Below, piece after piece: positions 1 to 6,570 of a DNA stretch of 12,476 bases. The notes under the pieces were generated by a model. The model was not told the DNA's origin. It saw only the letters and a program-made list of their open reading frames with translations, and made no database searches. The stretch comes from Gammaproteobacteria bacterium (lineage in GTDB: Bacteria > Pseudomonadota > Gammaproteobacteria > Porifericomitales > Porifericomitaceae). The stretch is from contig JAPPQA010000188.1 of NCBI GenBank assembly GCA_028817255.1, forward strand, positions 1-12,476, in the 5' to 3' direction. Within the stretch, counting starts at the first letter, position 1. Each line of letters begins with the position of its first letter. Both the position numbers and the translations under genes were made by a program.

Positions 1-2
1 CC

Positions 3-110
3 GAGGCCGAGCGCGCGGCGCGCGAAGTCATTTCGCTGCCGATTTTTCCGGGGCTGGCCGCACGCGATGTAGAGCGTGTTTGCGACGCCGTCCGCGCGGT
101 TGCGCGCTGA
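3..110 (+). CDS. DegT/DnrJ/EryC1/StrS-family aminotransferase, C-terminal fragment
   Basis: Only the last 35 codons and a TGA stop are present; the gene enters from the left edge in frame 3. The visible tail contains REVISLPIFPGL followed by a short helix ending AVRAVAR. This matches the C-terminus of the DegT/DnrJ/EryC1/StrS family of PLP-dependent sugar aminotransferases, where an 'SLP-[ILM]-[FY]-P-x-L' strand is followed by 'xxVxxAVR'. Family members transfer an amino group to keto-sugar nucleotides for surface polysaccharide or modified-sugar synthesis. The PLP-binding lysine and the substrate pocket lie outside the window, so the substrate cannot be inferred. The gene converges on the minus-strand dihydroorotate dehydrogenase gene, with 90 bp between the two stops. 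Family assignment from so short a tail is good but not certain. Confidence 0.7.
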   Translation, partial: EAERAAREVISLPIFPGLAARDVERVCDAVRAVAR

Positions 111-111
111 C

Positions 112-151
112 GGCAGGAAGGGTGGAAATTCGCCGGGAATCGGTTCCTGCC
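112..151. terminator. Possible weak hairpin between two convergent genes
   Basis: The arms GGCAGGAA (112-119) and TTCCTGCC (144-151) are perfect 8-bp inverted repeats around a 24-nt loop. They start 1 bp after the stop of the aminotransferase fragment, between convergent genes. There is no T-run on either side, so an intrinsic terminator is only a suggestion. Confidence 0.22.
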
Positions 152-200
152 TAGACGACGACACTTCCGGCGGCAAACCGGCGCTCGCGCAATATCCTGG

Positions 201-1202
201 CTAACCGTCGGTGGCGACCCCCTCCGCATCCCGCAACGCGCCGATCAGTTCCGAGATGCGGGACATGCCTTGCCTGGCGAGATACGCCCGCAGCGTCCGG
301 TTGATCTCCCGGCACACCAGAGGGTCATAAGACAAGGCCGTACCTACCCCCACCGCCGACGCCCCCGCGAGCATGAATTCCACCGCATCCGTGCCGCCGG
401 CAACCCCTCCCTGACCGATGACCGGAACGCCGTGCGGCCGACACACGCGGCACACCTGGAAAACACGATACAATGCCGCCGGCTTGATAGCCGGCCCGGA
501 TAGCCCGCCCTGCCCGCTACCGAGCACCGGCCGCCTCCGTTCGATATCAATTGCCATTCCAGTAATGGTGTTAATGACGGAAAAGGCATCCGTACCGGCC
601 TCGATGCAGCGCCTGGCGTTGCCCGCGATATCCGTCTGGTTCGGCGACATCTTGGTAATCAGCGGTTTGCCCGTCCGGCGCCGGCAGGCCGCCACGACTC
701 TCGCGCAGATCTCGGGGTCGTTGCCGAAAGACAGCCCGCCCGCCGCCACATTCGGACAGGAGACGTTAATCTCGATGGCGGCCACCGGGGAATCGTCGAA
801 GAACCGGGTCACCTCGGCATACTCCGCCACCGTCGAGCCGGATACGTTGGCAATAAAATGCGTCTCGCCGTAATCGAGCAGCGGCAGATGCTTCTCCACC
901 ACTTCGCGCACTCCCGGGTTCTGCAAACCGATGGAGTTCAGCATCCCGGCCGGGGTCTCGGCAAGGCGGTGTCCGGAATTTCCCAGCCGCGGCTCGAGGG
1001 TAGTGCCCTTCAGGCAAACCGCACCCACCTCGTCATGCGAGAATCCCTGCACCCGCGCGTATTCCCGCCCGAACCCGGCGCAACCGGAAAGCAGCACCAG
1101 GGGCGTATTGAACTTGAGACCGCAAAACTGCAGCGACAGGGAAATATCCGTCCCCGCGCTCGCCGCGGCGCGCGCGCCCCCTGACTCGCCGCCATCCATC
1201 AT
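201..1202 (-). CDS. pyrD: Dihydroorotate dehydrogenase, class 1B (PyrDB-like)
   Basis: A 333-residue FMN enzyme of the dihydroorotate dehydrogenase family, predicted to oxidise dihydroorotate to orotate in pyrimidine synthesis. Visible motifs are SGCAGFG (39-45), the FMN-contacting lysine in CLKGTT (63-68), ETPAGMLNSIGLQNPG (82-97), NVSCPN (146-151) with Cys149 as the class 1 catalytic base, NTITGMAID (211-219), GGLSGPAIKP (232-241), and the phosphate-binding stretches GQGGV (263-267) and GVGTA (285-289). Catalytic Cys rather than Ser excludes the membrane-bound class 2 enzyme usual in gammaproteobacteria, and the overall pattern is that of the NAD-linked 1B type. The N-terminus is about 20 residues longer than usual. 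The start at 1202 makes an ATGA overlap with the gpsA stop; a second ATG follows directly at 1199. Class 1B enzymes normally pair with PyrK, which is not present here. A PreA-like dihydropyrimidine dehydrogenase subunit is the main alternative. Confidence 0.85.
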   Translation of the reverse strand: MMDGGESGGARAAASAGTDISLSLQFCGLKFNTPLVLLSGCAGFGREYARVQGFSHDEVGAVCLKGTTLEPRLGNSGHRLAETPAGMLNSIGLQNPGVREVVEKHLPLLDYGETHFIANVSGSTVAEYAEVTRFFDDSPVAAIEINVSCPNVAAGGLSFGNDPEICARVVAACRRRTGKPLITKMSPNQTDIAGNARRCIEAGTDAFSVINTITGMAIDIERRRPVLGSGQGGLSGPAIKPAALYRVFQVCRVCRPHGVPVIGQGGVAGGTDAVEFMLAGASAVGVGTALSYDPLVCREINRTLRAYLARQGMSRISELIGALRDAEGVATDG

Positions 1203-2212
1203 CGGTTCAACTCAAGACCGGGCGGGCGGCTTAGCAGCAGCTCCAGCGCCTGCCGCGGCGCCACTTCGCCGTCCAGCAGCCGGACTACCTGTTCCACGAT
1301 AGGCATACTGACGCCCTCGCGCCGGGCCAGGTCGTACACCGAGCGCGCCGTGTCCACGCCTTCCAGGGTGGCGCCGACCTCGGCGCGCGCCCGGGCCACT
1401 CCCATGCCGCCGGCCAGCGCCTTGCCAAAACTCCGGTTGCGCGACTGGTCGCCGGTGCAGGTCAGCACCAGGTCGCCCAGACCGGAAAGGCCCATGAAGG
1501 TCTCCCGCCGCGCGTCCAGCGCTTCTCCCAAGCGGACGATCTCGGCCAGGCCGCGGCTGACCAGGGCGGCGCGGGCACTGGCCCCCAACTCCAGACCGTC
1601 CGCCAGGCCCGCCGCAATAGCGATCACGTTCTTTACCGCACCCCCGATCTCGACTCCGCTCACGTCGTCATGCGCATACACCCGGAAACGGTGACCGTGG
1701 AACAGCTCCGCCATGTGCCGCGCCGCCGGCAGATTGCCGGCGGCCAGCGTCACCGCGACAGGCAATCCCCGCGCCACATCCCGCGCAAACGAGGGGCCGG
1801 AAAGGACCAGGCAGGAAGCCCTGTCGCCCAGACAATCCGCCACGACCTGGTGCCCCAGGCTCAGGCTTTCCCGCTCGATCCCTTTGCAGGCAAGGCACAC
1901 TTGCAGACGCCCCCGAACCCGCCCGGCCAGCAATTCCAGGGTCTTGCGCAACGCCCGGCTGGGTACGACAACGACCACCGCCCGCGGCTCCTGCGCAACC
2001 GCGCCCGGCAACTCGACCACCGGTTCCAGACACTGCGGGAAAACCGCGCCAGGCAGGTATTTCCGGTTCTCCCGCTCTTGCCGCAGGCGCCGCTGGTGCG
2101 CCGGCGCCCGTCCCCATAACAGCACCCGGCGCCCGTTGCCGGCAAGGACCAGGGCCAGGGCCGTGCCCCAGGCCCCGGCACCCAACACCAACACCGGGGC
2201 ATCGCTATCCAT
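1199..2212 (-). CDS. gpsA: NAD(P)H-dependent glycerol-3-phosphate dehydrogenase
   Basis: A 337-residue cytoplasmic enzyme that reduces dihydroxyacetone phosphate to sn-glycerol-3-phosphate, the backbone precursor of phospholipids. The length is normal for the family. The N-terminal Rossmann fold shows GAGAWGTALA (11-20). Next come the conserved ACKGIE (108-113), SGPSFA (138-143), EIGGAVKNVIAIAAG (188-202) with the catalytic-site lysine Lys194, and the C-terminal GLSGLGDLVLTCTGDQSRNR (241-260). The ATG at 2212 places the glycine motif at the usual distance from the N-terminus. No good Shine-Dalgarno sequence precedes it, which fits translation following the rhodanese gene 42 bp upstream. The stop overlaps the start of pyrD as ATGA, so the two are probably translationally coupled. 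The neighbour upstream is yibN-like, as in enterobacteria, but without the grxC and secB genes normally between them. Confidence 0.96.
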   Translation of the reverse strand: MDSDAPVLVLGAGAWGTALALVLAGNGRRVLLWGRAPAHQRRLRQERENRKYLPGAVFPQCLEPVVELPGAVAQEPRAVVVVVPSRALRKTLELLAGRVRGRLQVCLACKGIERESLSLGHQVVADCLGDRASCLVLSGPSFARDVARGLPVAVTLAAGNLPAARHMAELFHGHRFRVYAHDDVSGVEIGGAVKNVIAIAAGLADGLELGASARAALVSRGLAEIVRLGEALDARRETFMGLSGLGDLVLTCTGDQSRNRSFGKALAGGMGVARARAEVGATLEGVDTARSVYDLARREGVSMPIVEQVVRLLDGEVAPRQALELLLSRPPGLELNR

Positions 2213-2254
2213 GGCGCATTGGAGGCGAAAACCGTTGCGCCGCGGACGGCAACG

Positions 2255-2680
2255 CTACTTGCGGACCAGCGGCAATCCCGCCTCCTTCCAGGCCAGTATC
2301 CCGCCCCGGAGGCAAACGACGTTGCGGTACTGCTGGCGCACTAGCGGCCGCGCCGCATGGGTCGCGTCCGCCGCCCCCTGGCCGCATACGACGATCCAGC
2401 GCGACTTGTCGCTCTCCATACCCGACGCCTTGCCCAACAGCGCTTCGGGAGTAGCATGGACCGCCCGCAGGATGTGCCCCTCGTCGTACTCGGCACTGCC
2501 CCGAACATCGAACAGCAATGCATTTTCGTAGTTGATCAACCGCACCACTTCGTCTGGCGGCAAGATCTTCACGCCCTGCAACGCGCCGCCCAAAAGGCTC
2601 CACAGCAACAACATGCTCACCAGCAGGAATGCGGAGACAAGGATAACGTGGTTGCCGATAAACTCGAGTAGTTGCTCCAC
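2255..2680 (-). CDS. yibN: Membrane-anchored rhodanese-like protein, YibN type
   Basis: A 141-residue protein with one N-terminal membrane segment (about residues 11-33) followed by a single rhodanese domain (about 40-139). The domain shows LLFDVRGSAEYDEGHI (55-70) and the strand-loop WIVVCGQGAADA (95-106), in which Cys99 occupies the sulfur-carrying cysteine position. It ends in GGILAWKEAGLPLVR. The arrangement 'short N-terminus, one TM helix, rhodanese, LPLVR tail' matches E. coli YibN as I recall it, and the gene next to gpsA supports this. The arginine usual at position +5 of the CxxxxR loop is Ala, so classical thiosulfate sulfurtransferase activity is doubtful; the physiological role of the family is unclear. 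The start is GTG, supported by GGAGGGG (2692-2686) 5 nt upstream. The next ATG would remove the membrane segment. Confidence 0.82.
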   Translation of the reverse strand: MEQLLEFIGNHVILVSAFLLVSMLLLWSLLGGALQGVKILPPDEVVRLINYENALLFDVRGSAEYDEGHILRAVHATPEALLGKASGMESDKSRWIVVCGQGAADATHAARPLVRQQYRNVVCLRGGILAWKEAGLPLVRK

Positions 2681-2685
2681 CGAGG

Positions 2686-2692
2686 CCCCTCC
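2686..2692 (-). promoter_or_regulatory. Ribosome binding site fixing a GTG start
   Basis: GGAGGGG on the minus strand lies 5 nt before the GTG at 2680-2678. It decides in favour of this non-ATG start for the rhodanese gene, which keeps the membrane anchor. Confidence 0.7.
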
Positions 2693-2731
2693 AGGGGAAT
2701 GATTCCGCGGGAACTATAAGCCGCCCCTTCC

Positions 2732-2759
2732 GCCCCGCGCAACCGGCCCCGCGCAACCG
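2732..2759. repeat. 14-bp perfect tandem duplication
   Basis: The unit GCCCCGCGCAACCG occurs twice back to back (2732-2745 and 2746-2759). It lies in the 183-bp gap between the coiled-coil gene and the rhodanese gene. No coding function is apparent; replication slippage is the simplest origin. Confidence 0.9.
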
Positions 2760-2781
2760 CAAGCCGTTACGCAATCGAGGG

Positions 2782-2814
2782 GAAGAAAAACGGTTTGGCC
2801 CCGCCTGGCCGGGG
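2782..2814 (-). terminator. Candidate intrinsic terminator downstream of the coiled-coil gene
   Basis: On the minus strand the hairpin arms CCCCG and CGGGG (2814-2810 and 2803-2799) enclose a 6-nt loop. After 8 nt they are followed by a T-rich tract, TTTTTCTTC (2790-2782). The site begins about 50 bp past the stop of the coiled-coil gene. The stem is short and the T-tract is set back, so confidence is moderate. If real, the rhodanese-gpsA-pyrD set has its own promoter. Confidence 0.38.
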
Positions 2815-2863
2815 TTGACTGGCGGGCGGCGGGGCAGGTGCGGAGGCCGCCGAGCGGGCCAGG

Positions 2864-3235
2864 CTACTCGGTGGCCGTTTCGCCCGCCCCGACCCGGAAG
2901 CCGCCGCGCTCCGCCCCCGCCGGCCCGGCGCCGACATTATCCTTCGGGGCAACCGAAATGTTCAGCCCGCGTATCAGCAAATCGAGCTTGGCGTCCACCG
3001 CGGCGATCTTAGCGTCCACCGTGGCGATCTTGGCGTCCACCGTGGCGATCTTCTCGTTCACCACGGCGATCTTCCCGTTCAACTCGACGATCTTCTCGCC
3101 GTTTTGGACCACTTTGTTGGCAGTCCAACCCCCAAGCCCCACAAGGGCAGCGAGAATCGCGGTCATGACGGCGGCCACGACGATTTCCAGAATCCAGGTC
3201 TTTTCCAGTTGTTCCATTTTGCTTTCCTTGCTCAT
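2864..3235 (-). CDS. Small membrane-anchored coiled-coil protein built on a 7-residue repeat
   Basis: A 123-residue protein that I do not recognise as a named family. A short charged N-terminus (1-13) is followed by a hydrophobic helix (about 15-37), then a heptad stretch (about 46-87) with units such as KIAVVNE, KIATVDA, KIATVDA and KIAAVDA, and then a Gly/Ala-rich tail ending ATE. The regular 'K-I/L-x-x-V-[ND]-x' spacing predicts a parallel coiled coil attached to a membrane, either cytoplasmic or periplasmic. The heptads are encoded by a 21-bp tandem DNA repeat. The ATG at 3235 has AAGGAG 8 nt upstream; a second in-frame ATG (Met7, 3217) has its own duplicated ribosome-binding site. The gene is divergent from slt. 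The coding pattern is convincing because of two Shine-Dalgarno sites and a sensible protein layout. Function is unknown; proteins of this shape are often scaffolds or accessory membrane factors, but nothing here shows that. Confidence 0.72.
   Translation of the reverse strand: MSKESKMEQLEKTWILEIVVAAVMTAILAALVGLGGWTANKVVQNGEKIVELNGKIAVVNEKIATVDAKIATVDAKIAAVDAKLDLLIRGLNISVAPKDNVGAGPAGAERGGFRVGAGETATE
2991..3095 (-). repeat. 21-bp tandem repeat, five units, coding for coiled-coil heptads
   Basis: Five consecutive 21-bp units start at 2991, 3012, 3033, 3054 and 3075 on the plus strand. Each has the pattern GCGTCCACC, then a variable pair, then GCGATCTT plus one base. Units 2 and 3 differ only at the last base. 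Units 4 and 5 have diverged (TCGTTCACC..., CCGTTCAAC...). The period of exactly seven codons keeps the frame and the coiled-coil register, so unit gain or loss would change helix length without breaking the protein. Confidence 0.92.
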
Positions 3236-3247
3236 TTTGCTCTCCTT
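3215..3247 (-). repeat. Duplicated ribosome-binding site plus start codon
   Basis: Minus-strand AAGGAGAGCAAAATG (3247-3233) and AAGGAAAGCAAAATG (3229-3215) differ at one base and lie 18 bp apart, a whole number of codons. Each contains a Shine-Dalgarno sequence and an in-frame ATG of the coiled-coil gene, so two products differing by six residues are possible. Confidence 0.85.
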
Positions 3248-3259
3248 CGCAACTTACGG

Positions 3260-3277
3260 GGACCCAGGCAGGGGTCC
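3260..3277. other. Short hairpin in the divergent gap
   Basis: GGACCC (3260-3265) and GGGTCC (3272-3277) form a perfect 6-bp inverted repeat with a 6-nt loop. It lies 25 bp upstream of the first ATG of the coiled-coil gene. It could be an operator or a transcript hairpin; no matching known site was recognised. Confidence 0.35.
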
Positions 3278-3373
3278 AGGGGCGAATATGCGCCAGCCGC
3301 CGCCCGTCAGTCAATCCCGCAACGGCCGCTTATTCGACAGCAGGGCGCATTTCTGGCATCCTTCCGCTCTCAT

Positions 3374-3392
3374 CCGAACGGCGGCCGTTCGG
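3374..3392. promoter_or_regulatory. 19-bp near-perfect palindrome upstream of slt
   Basis: CCGAACGGCGGCCGTTCGG is a perfect inverted repeat of nine base pairs around a single central G. It sits 44 bp before the called slt start, in the 200-bp divergent region shared with the coiled-coil gene. The compact dyad fits a dimeric repressor operator or a transcript hairpin. There is no T-run after it, so it is not an obvious terminator. No regulator is encoded nearby. Confidence 0.4.
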
Positions 3393-3435
3393 GCTATCGC
3401 AGACGGATTCACGAGGAGGGGGCGCCCCACCGGTT

Positions 3436-5523
3436 TTGCTTGACTGGCGTTCCAAAACGATCCGCAAAGACCGGGGCATCAAAGACCGGGGCATCGGTCC
3501 GGGCACGGCGGGCGCGGCGCGCGGCTGGGGCGTTATCCTCTGCCTGGCCGTGTCTCTGCCCTCGCAGTATGCGCTGGGCGGCGCAGCGGACGCCGGCGCA
3601 GCGGACGCTTCCGGGGCGGCAACCGGCGACCCGCTGGCCGAACAGCGCAGCCACTTTCTGGAAGCGCGCAGGGCTTGGCGCCGGGGACAGAGCCAACGTT
3701 ACCGCCAACTGGCCGCCAAGCTGAGCGGCTATCCCCTCTATCCCTACTTGCGCCATACGGAGCTGTACGCCGCCGGAGGAACGCAACGGCTGCCGGAGGT
3801 CATGGAATTCCTGCGCGCTTATCCGGAATTTCCCCTCAACGCCAGGTTACGCAACCGCTGGCTGGAACGCCTCGCGGGACGCGGCCGCTGGGCGGACTTC
3901 CTGTCCCTCTACGACGCGCGGGACGCACCCTCCGCGCGCCTGCAATGCCTGGCCCTGAAGGCGCGCATCGAATTGGGCCGTACCGAGGGACTGGCGGCGG
4001 ATACCGTACCTCTGTTCCAGGTCGGCCACTCGCAGCCCACGGTCTGCGATCCCGCCTTCCGGCTACTCTATGCAAGCCCGCTGATGAACGATGAGCTGCT
4101 GTGGGAACGCATCCGCCTGGCGCTGGCAAAGGGCAACGCCGGACTGGCGCGCTACCTGGGGCGCAGGTTATCGCCGCAACAGCAACCGATCCTGCAACAG
4201 TGGCTGCACATGCACGCCCAACCGGAGCGGGGAACGAGGCAGCCGCGGCTGGCCGACACGCCCCTGCACCGGGAGATCCTCAGGCATGGGATCGGACGGC
4301 TGGCCGCCCGGCAACTGTCGCAGGCGATTACCCGCTGGCAGCGCATACGCGCCGATTACTCCTACTCTGAGGAAGAGGCCCAACCGCTGATCCGACAGCT
4401 GGCGGTGCGGGCTGTGCGGCGCAAGCACCCCCAGGCCCTGACCCTGCTCGATGCGGTCCGGAACCCGGACCAGGAGATGCTGGACTGGCAACTGCGCGCG
4501 GCCCTGCGCGGTCGCGCCTGGGAGCGGCTGGAGACCTGGACCCGGGAAGAGCCGCCGCCGGAAGTGAACGCCTTGCAATGGCGCTACTGGCACGGGCGCG
4601 CCCTGGAAGAACTGGGCGCCAAGGCGCAGGCCAGGCAGGCGCTTGCGCCCCTGGCGAAGAAACGGGACTACTACGGCTTCCTGGCGGCGGACCGCATGGG
4701 CATGACCTACTCCATGCAATACCTCTCCACGCCGCGCGACGAGCAGGCGACGACGGAACTGCTGGCGACGCCGGGGTTGCGGCGGGCCAGGGAATGGCGC
4801 CTGCTGGGCGAGATGCGCGCGGCCCGCCGGGAATGGCAGCACGTTATGCGCCGCCTCGACACGCACCGCCTGCAAATTGCCGCCCGGCTGGCCGCCGGCT
4901 GGGGCTGGCACGACCGCGCCATTTTCGCCCTGGGGCAGGCTGGCGCCCACGACGACCTGGAACTGCGCTTCCCGGTACTGTTCGAGGACCTGGTCAGCGA
5001 ACAGGCCGAGCGGCGGCAACTGGACCGCAGTTGGATCTTCGGGGTCATGCGCGCCGAGAGCGCCTTCATGGCGGACGCCTACTCCCGGGCCGGCGCGCGG
5101 GGGCTGATGCAAATCATGCCGAATACCGGCCGGCTGACGGCCCGAAAACTGGGGATGCGCAACTTCCACACCTCCCAACTGATGCAGCCGAAGGTCAGCT
5201 TGTCCCTGGGCAGCGCCTATCTGAAAATGCTGTACGAAGACCTGGGCAACAAAATCGTGCTGGCAACGGCGGGCTACAACGCCGGCCCCGGCCGGGTGCG
5301 CTCCTGGCTGCGCAACCAGGACTGCACCGCCCCCGACGTATGGATCGAGACCATCCCCTTTCAGGAGACGCGCCGCTACGTCAAACGAGTGCTGTTCTAC
5401 TCCAGCATCTACGACTGGCGGCTGCAACGGCCGGTAGTCCCGGTGGCAGCGCGCGCCGCGGGAGCGATCGGCGGCAACGGCCGTTCCGACTGCCCCGCCA
5501 ACGTGGTCAGCCTGCAACCGTAG
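3436..5523 (+). CDS. slt: Soluble lytic murein transglycosylase (Slt70-like)
   Basis: A 695-residue periplasmic enzyme that cleaves the MurNAc-GlcNAc bond of peptidoglycan, leaving 1,6-anhydroMurNAc ends. An N-terminal export signal has its hydrophobic core at about 32-42 (GVILCLAVSLP), with cleavage probable near residue 46-50. A long helical superhelix domain (about 65-500) follows. The C-terminal lysozyme-like domain has catalytic Glu541 in AESAF, GLMQIMP (556-562) and GYNAGPGRV (613-621). E. coli Slt is about 645 residues, so the length fits. The start is uncertain. The only candidate is a TTG at 3436 with GAGGAGGGGG (3413-3422) 13 nt upstream, and the segment before the signal core is unusually long and carries a KDRGI duplication. 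The SDR and cca genes follow closely, an arrangement known in gammaproteobacteria. Confidence 0.93.
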   Translation: MLDWRSKTIRKDRGIKDRGIGPGTAGAARGWGVILCLAVSLPSQYALGGAADAGAADASGAATGDPLAEQRSHFLEARRAWRRGQSQRYRQLAAKLSGYPLYPYLRHTELYAAGGTQRLPEVMEFLRAYPEFPLNARLRNRWLERLAGRGRWADFLSLYDARDAPSARLQCLALKARIELGRTEGLAADTVPLFQVGHSQPTVCDPAFRLLYASPLMNDELLWERIRLALAKGNAGLARYLGRRLSPQQQPILQQWLHMHAQPERGTRQPRLADTPLHREILRHGIGRLAARQLSQAITRWQRIRADYSYSEEEAQPLIRQLAVRAVRRKHPQALTLLDAVRNPDQEMLDWQLRAALRGRAWERLETWTREEPPPEVNALQWRYWHGRALEELGAKAQARQALAPLAKKRDYYGFLAADRMGMTYSMQYLSTPRDEQATTELLATPGLRRAREWRLLGEMRAARREWQHVMRRLDTHRLQIAARLAAGWGWHDRAIFALGQAGAHDDLELRFPVLFEDLVSEQAERRQLDRSWIFGVMRAESAFMADAYSRAGARGLMQIMPNTGRLTARKLGMRNFHTSQLMQPKVSLSLGSAYLKMLYEDLGNKIVLATAGYNAGPGRVRSWLRNQDCTAPDVWIETIPFQETRRYVKRVLFYSSIYDWRLQRPVVPVAARAAGAIGGNGRSDCPANVVSLQP
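3466..3495 (+). repeat. 15-bp perfect tandem duplication at the slt 5' end
   Basis: AAAGACCGGGGCATC occurs twice in succession (3466-3480 and 3481-3495) and encodes KDRGI twice, before the hydrophobic signal core. It is in frame, so it does not disrupt the gene. Confidence 0.92.
3580..3609 (+). repeat. 15-bp near-perfect tandem duplication after the Slt signal peptide
   Basis: GGCGCAGCGGACGCC (3580-3594) is followed at once by the same unit with one final base changed (3595-3609). It encodes GAADA twice in the linker just after the likely signal peptidase site, a stretch expected to tolerate length changes. Confidence 0.88.
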
Positions 5524-5533
5524 CGAGCGGAAC

Positions 5534-6517
5534 ATGGAGATGCGAAGGATCTGCATCCTCGGGGGCGCCGGTTTTGTAGGGCGCGCCTTGGCCGCCCGCC
5601 TGACGCGCGAGGGATACCTGTTGCGCGTGCCGACCCGGCACCGCGAATCCCGCCGCCACAACATGATCCTCCTGCCGACCCTGGAACTGGTGGAAGCGGA
5701 CGTGCACGCCCCCGCCGCGCTGCGCCGGCTGTTCGAAGGCTGCCAGGCGGTGGTCAACCTGGTGGGTATTCTGAACGAGCGCGGCCACGACGGCGCCGGG
5801 TTCTACCGCGCGCACACCGAGCTGGCACGCCGTGCCGCCGAGACCGCGCAGGAAAGCGGCATCAAGCGCTTCGTGCAGATGAGCGCGCTGAACGCCGACC
5901 CGGGACGGGGAAGAAGTTACTATCTGCGCAGCAAGGGTCAGGCGGAAGCGATGCTGCCGACGTACCGCAAACTGCAGACGACGATCTTCCGTCCCTCGGT
6001 TATCTTCGGGCCGCAGGACCGGTTCTTCAACCGCTTTGCCCGCCTGCTGCGCGTGACGCCGCTGGCGTTCCCGCTCGCCTGCCCCCGCACCCGCTTCGCG
6101 CCCGTCTATGTCAACGACGTGGCCGAGGCCATTGCCCGCACCCTGACCCGCCCGGACAGTTACGGGCAAAACTACGGCCTGTGCGGCCCGCGCCGCTACA
6201 CCCTCCTGGAATTGGTGCAATACACGGCGCGCTGCATCGGCGTCCGACGCCGCATCCTGCCGCTGTCGCCCAGGCTTTCCTACCTGCAGGCGCTGGCAAT
6301 GGAATACATGCCCGGCAAACCCTTCTCCATAGACAACTACCGCTCGGCCCGGAACGACAGCGTCTGCCCCCGCGCCGACCTCGAAGCCCTGGGCATCCAA
6401 CCGACGCCGCTGGAATCCGTAGTCCCCGAATACCTGGCGCGCCACTCTCGCCAGGAGCTCCTGGACCGCTTCCGCCGCCAGGCTGCAAGGGACCCGTCCC
6501 ACGGCGCGCCGCGGTAG
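5534..6517 (+). CDS. Atypical short-chain dehydrogenase, complex I NDUFA9-like family
   Basis: A 327-residue NAD(P)-binding Rossmann protein. The dinucleotide motif is GGAGFVG (10-16). LVEADVHAPAAL (52-63) and NLVGIL (75-80) are typical of the NDUFA9-like atypical SDRs, as are SALNA (117-121), a possible YxxxK pair Tyr130/Lys134, FRPSVIFGPQDRFFNRFA (152-169), and APVYVNDVAEAI (189-200). NDUFA9 is an accessory subunit of mitochondrial complex I; bacterial relatives have mostly unassigned roles as nucleotide-sugar- or quinone-like reductases. The length is normal. The ATG lies 10 bp after the slt stop with only a weak GAGCGGA upstream, so it is probably in one operon with slt; an alternative ATG lies two codons later. 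The slt-SDR-cca neighbourhood recurs in gammaproteobacteria in my recollection. The substrate cannot be deduced. Confidence 0.83.
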   Translation: MEMRRICILGGAGFVGRALAARLTREGYLLRVPTRHRESRRHNMILLPTLELVEADVHAPAALRRLFEGCQAVVNLVGILNERGHDGAGFYRAHTELARRAAETAQESGIKRFVQMSALNADPGRGRSYYLRSKGQAEAMLPTYRKLQTTIFRPSVIFGPQDRFFNRFARLLRVTPLAFPLACPRTRFAPVYVNDVAEAIARTLTRPDSYGQNYGLCGPRRYTLLELVQYTARCIGVRRRILPLSPRLSYLQALAMEYMPGKPFSIDNYRSARNDSVCPRADLEALGIQPTPLESVVPEYLARHSRQELLDRFRRQAARDPSHGAPR

Positions 6518-6570
6518 CGGCAAGCGCGCAGCCAAACTTCGGCAAGGCCGCCGATACAACTGAAAAGCTT

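Noticed and set aside
2205..2774. 189-residue minus-strand frame overlapping the rhodanese gene
   Set aside because: The alternative frame is Arg/Gly-rich without motifs, whereas the overlapping 141-residue frame has a TM helix, a complete rhodanese domain and a good ribosome-binding site.
2991..3095. CRISPR-like array
   Set aside because: The units are contiguous with no spacers, and the 21-bp period encodes coiled-coil heptads, so this is a coding tandem repeat.
4168..5757. Long 529-residue open frame on the minus strand across slt
   Set aside because: It is antisense to the strongly supported slt gene and its catalytic motifs. The translation is Arg/Gly/Pro/Gln-rich, as expected for a shadow frame in GC-rich DNA.
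5507..6559. 350-residue open frame on the minus strand over the SDR gene
   Set aside because: It is antisense to the SDR gene with its Rossmann motif; no family features or ribosome-binding site were seen.
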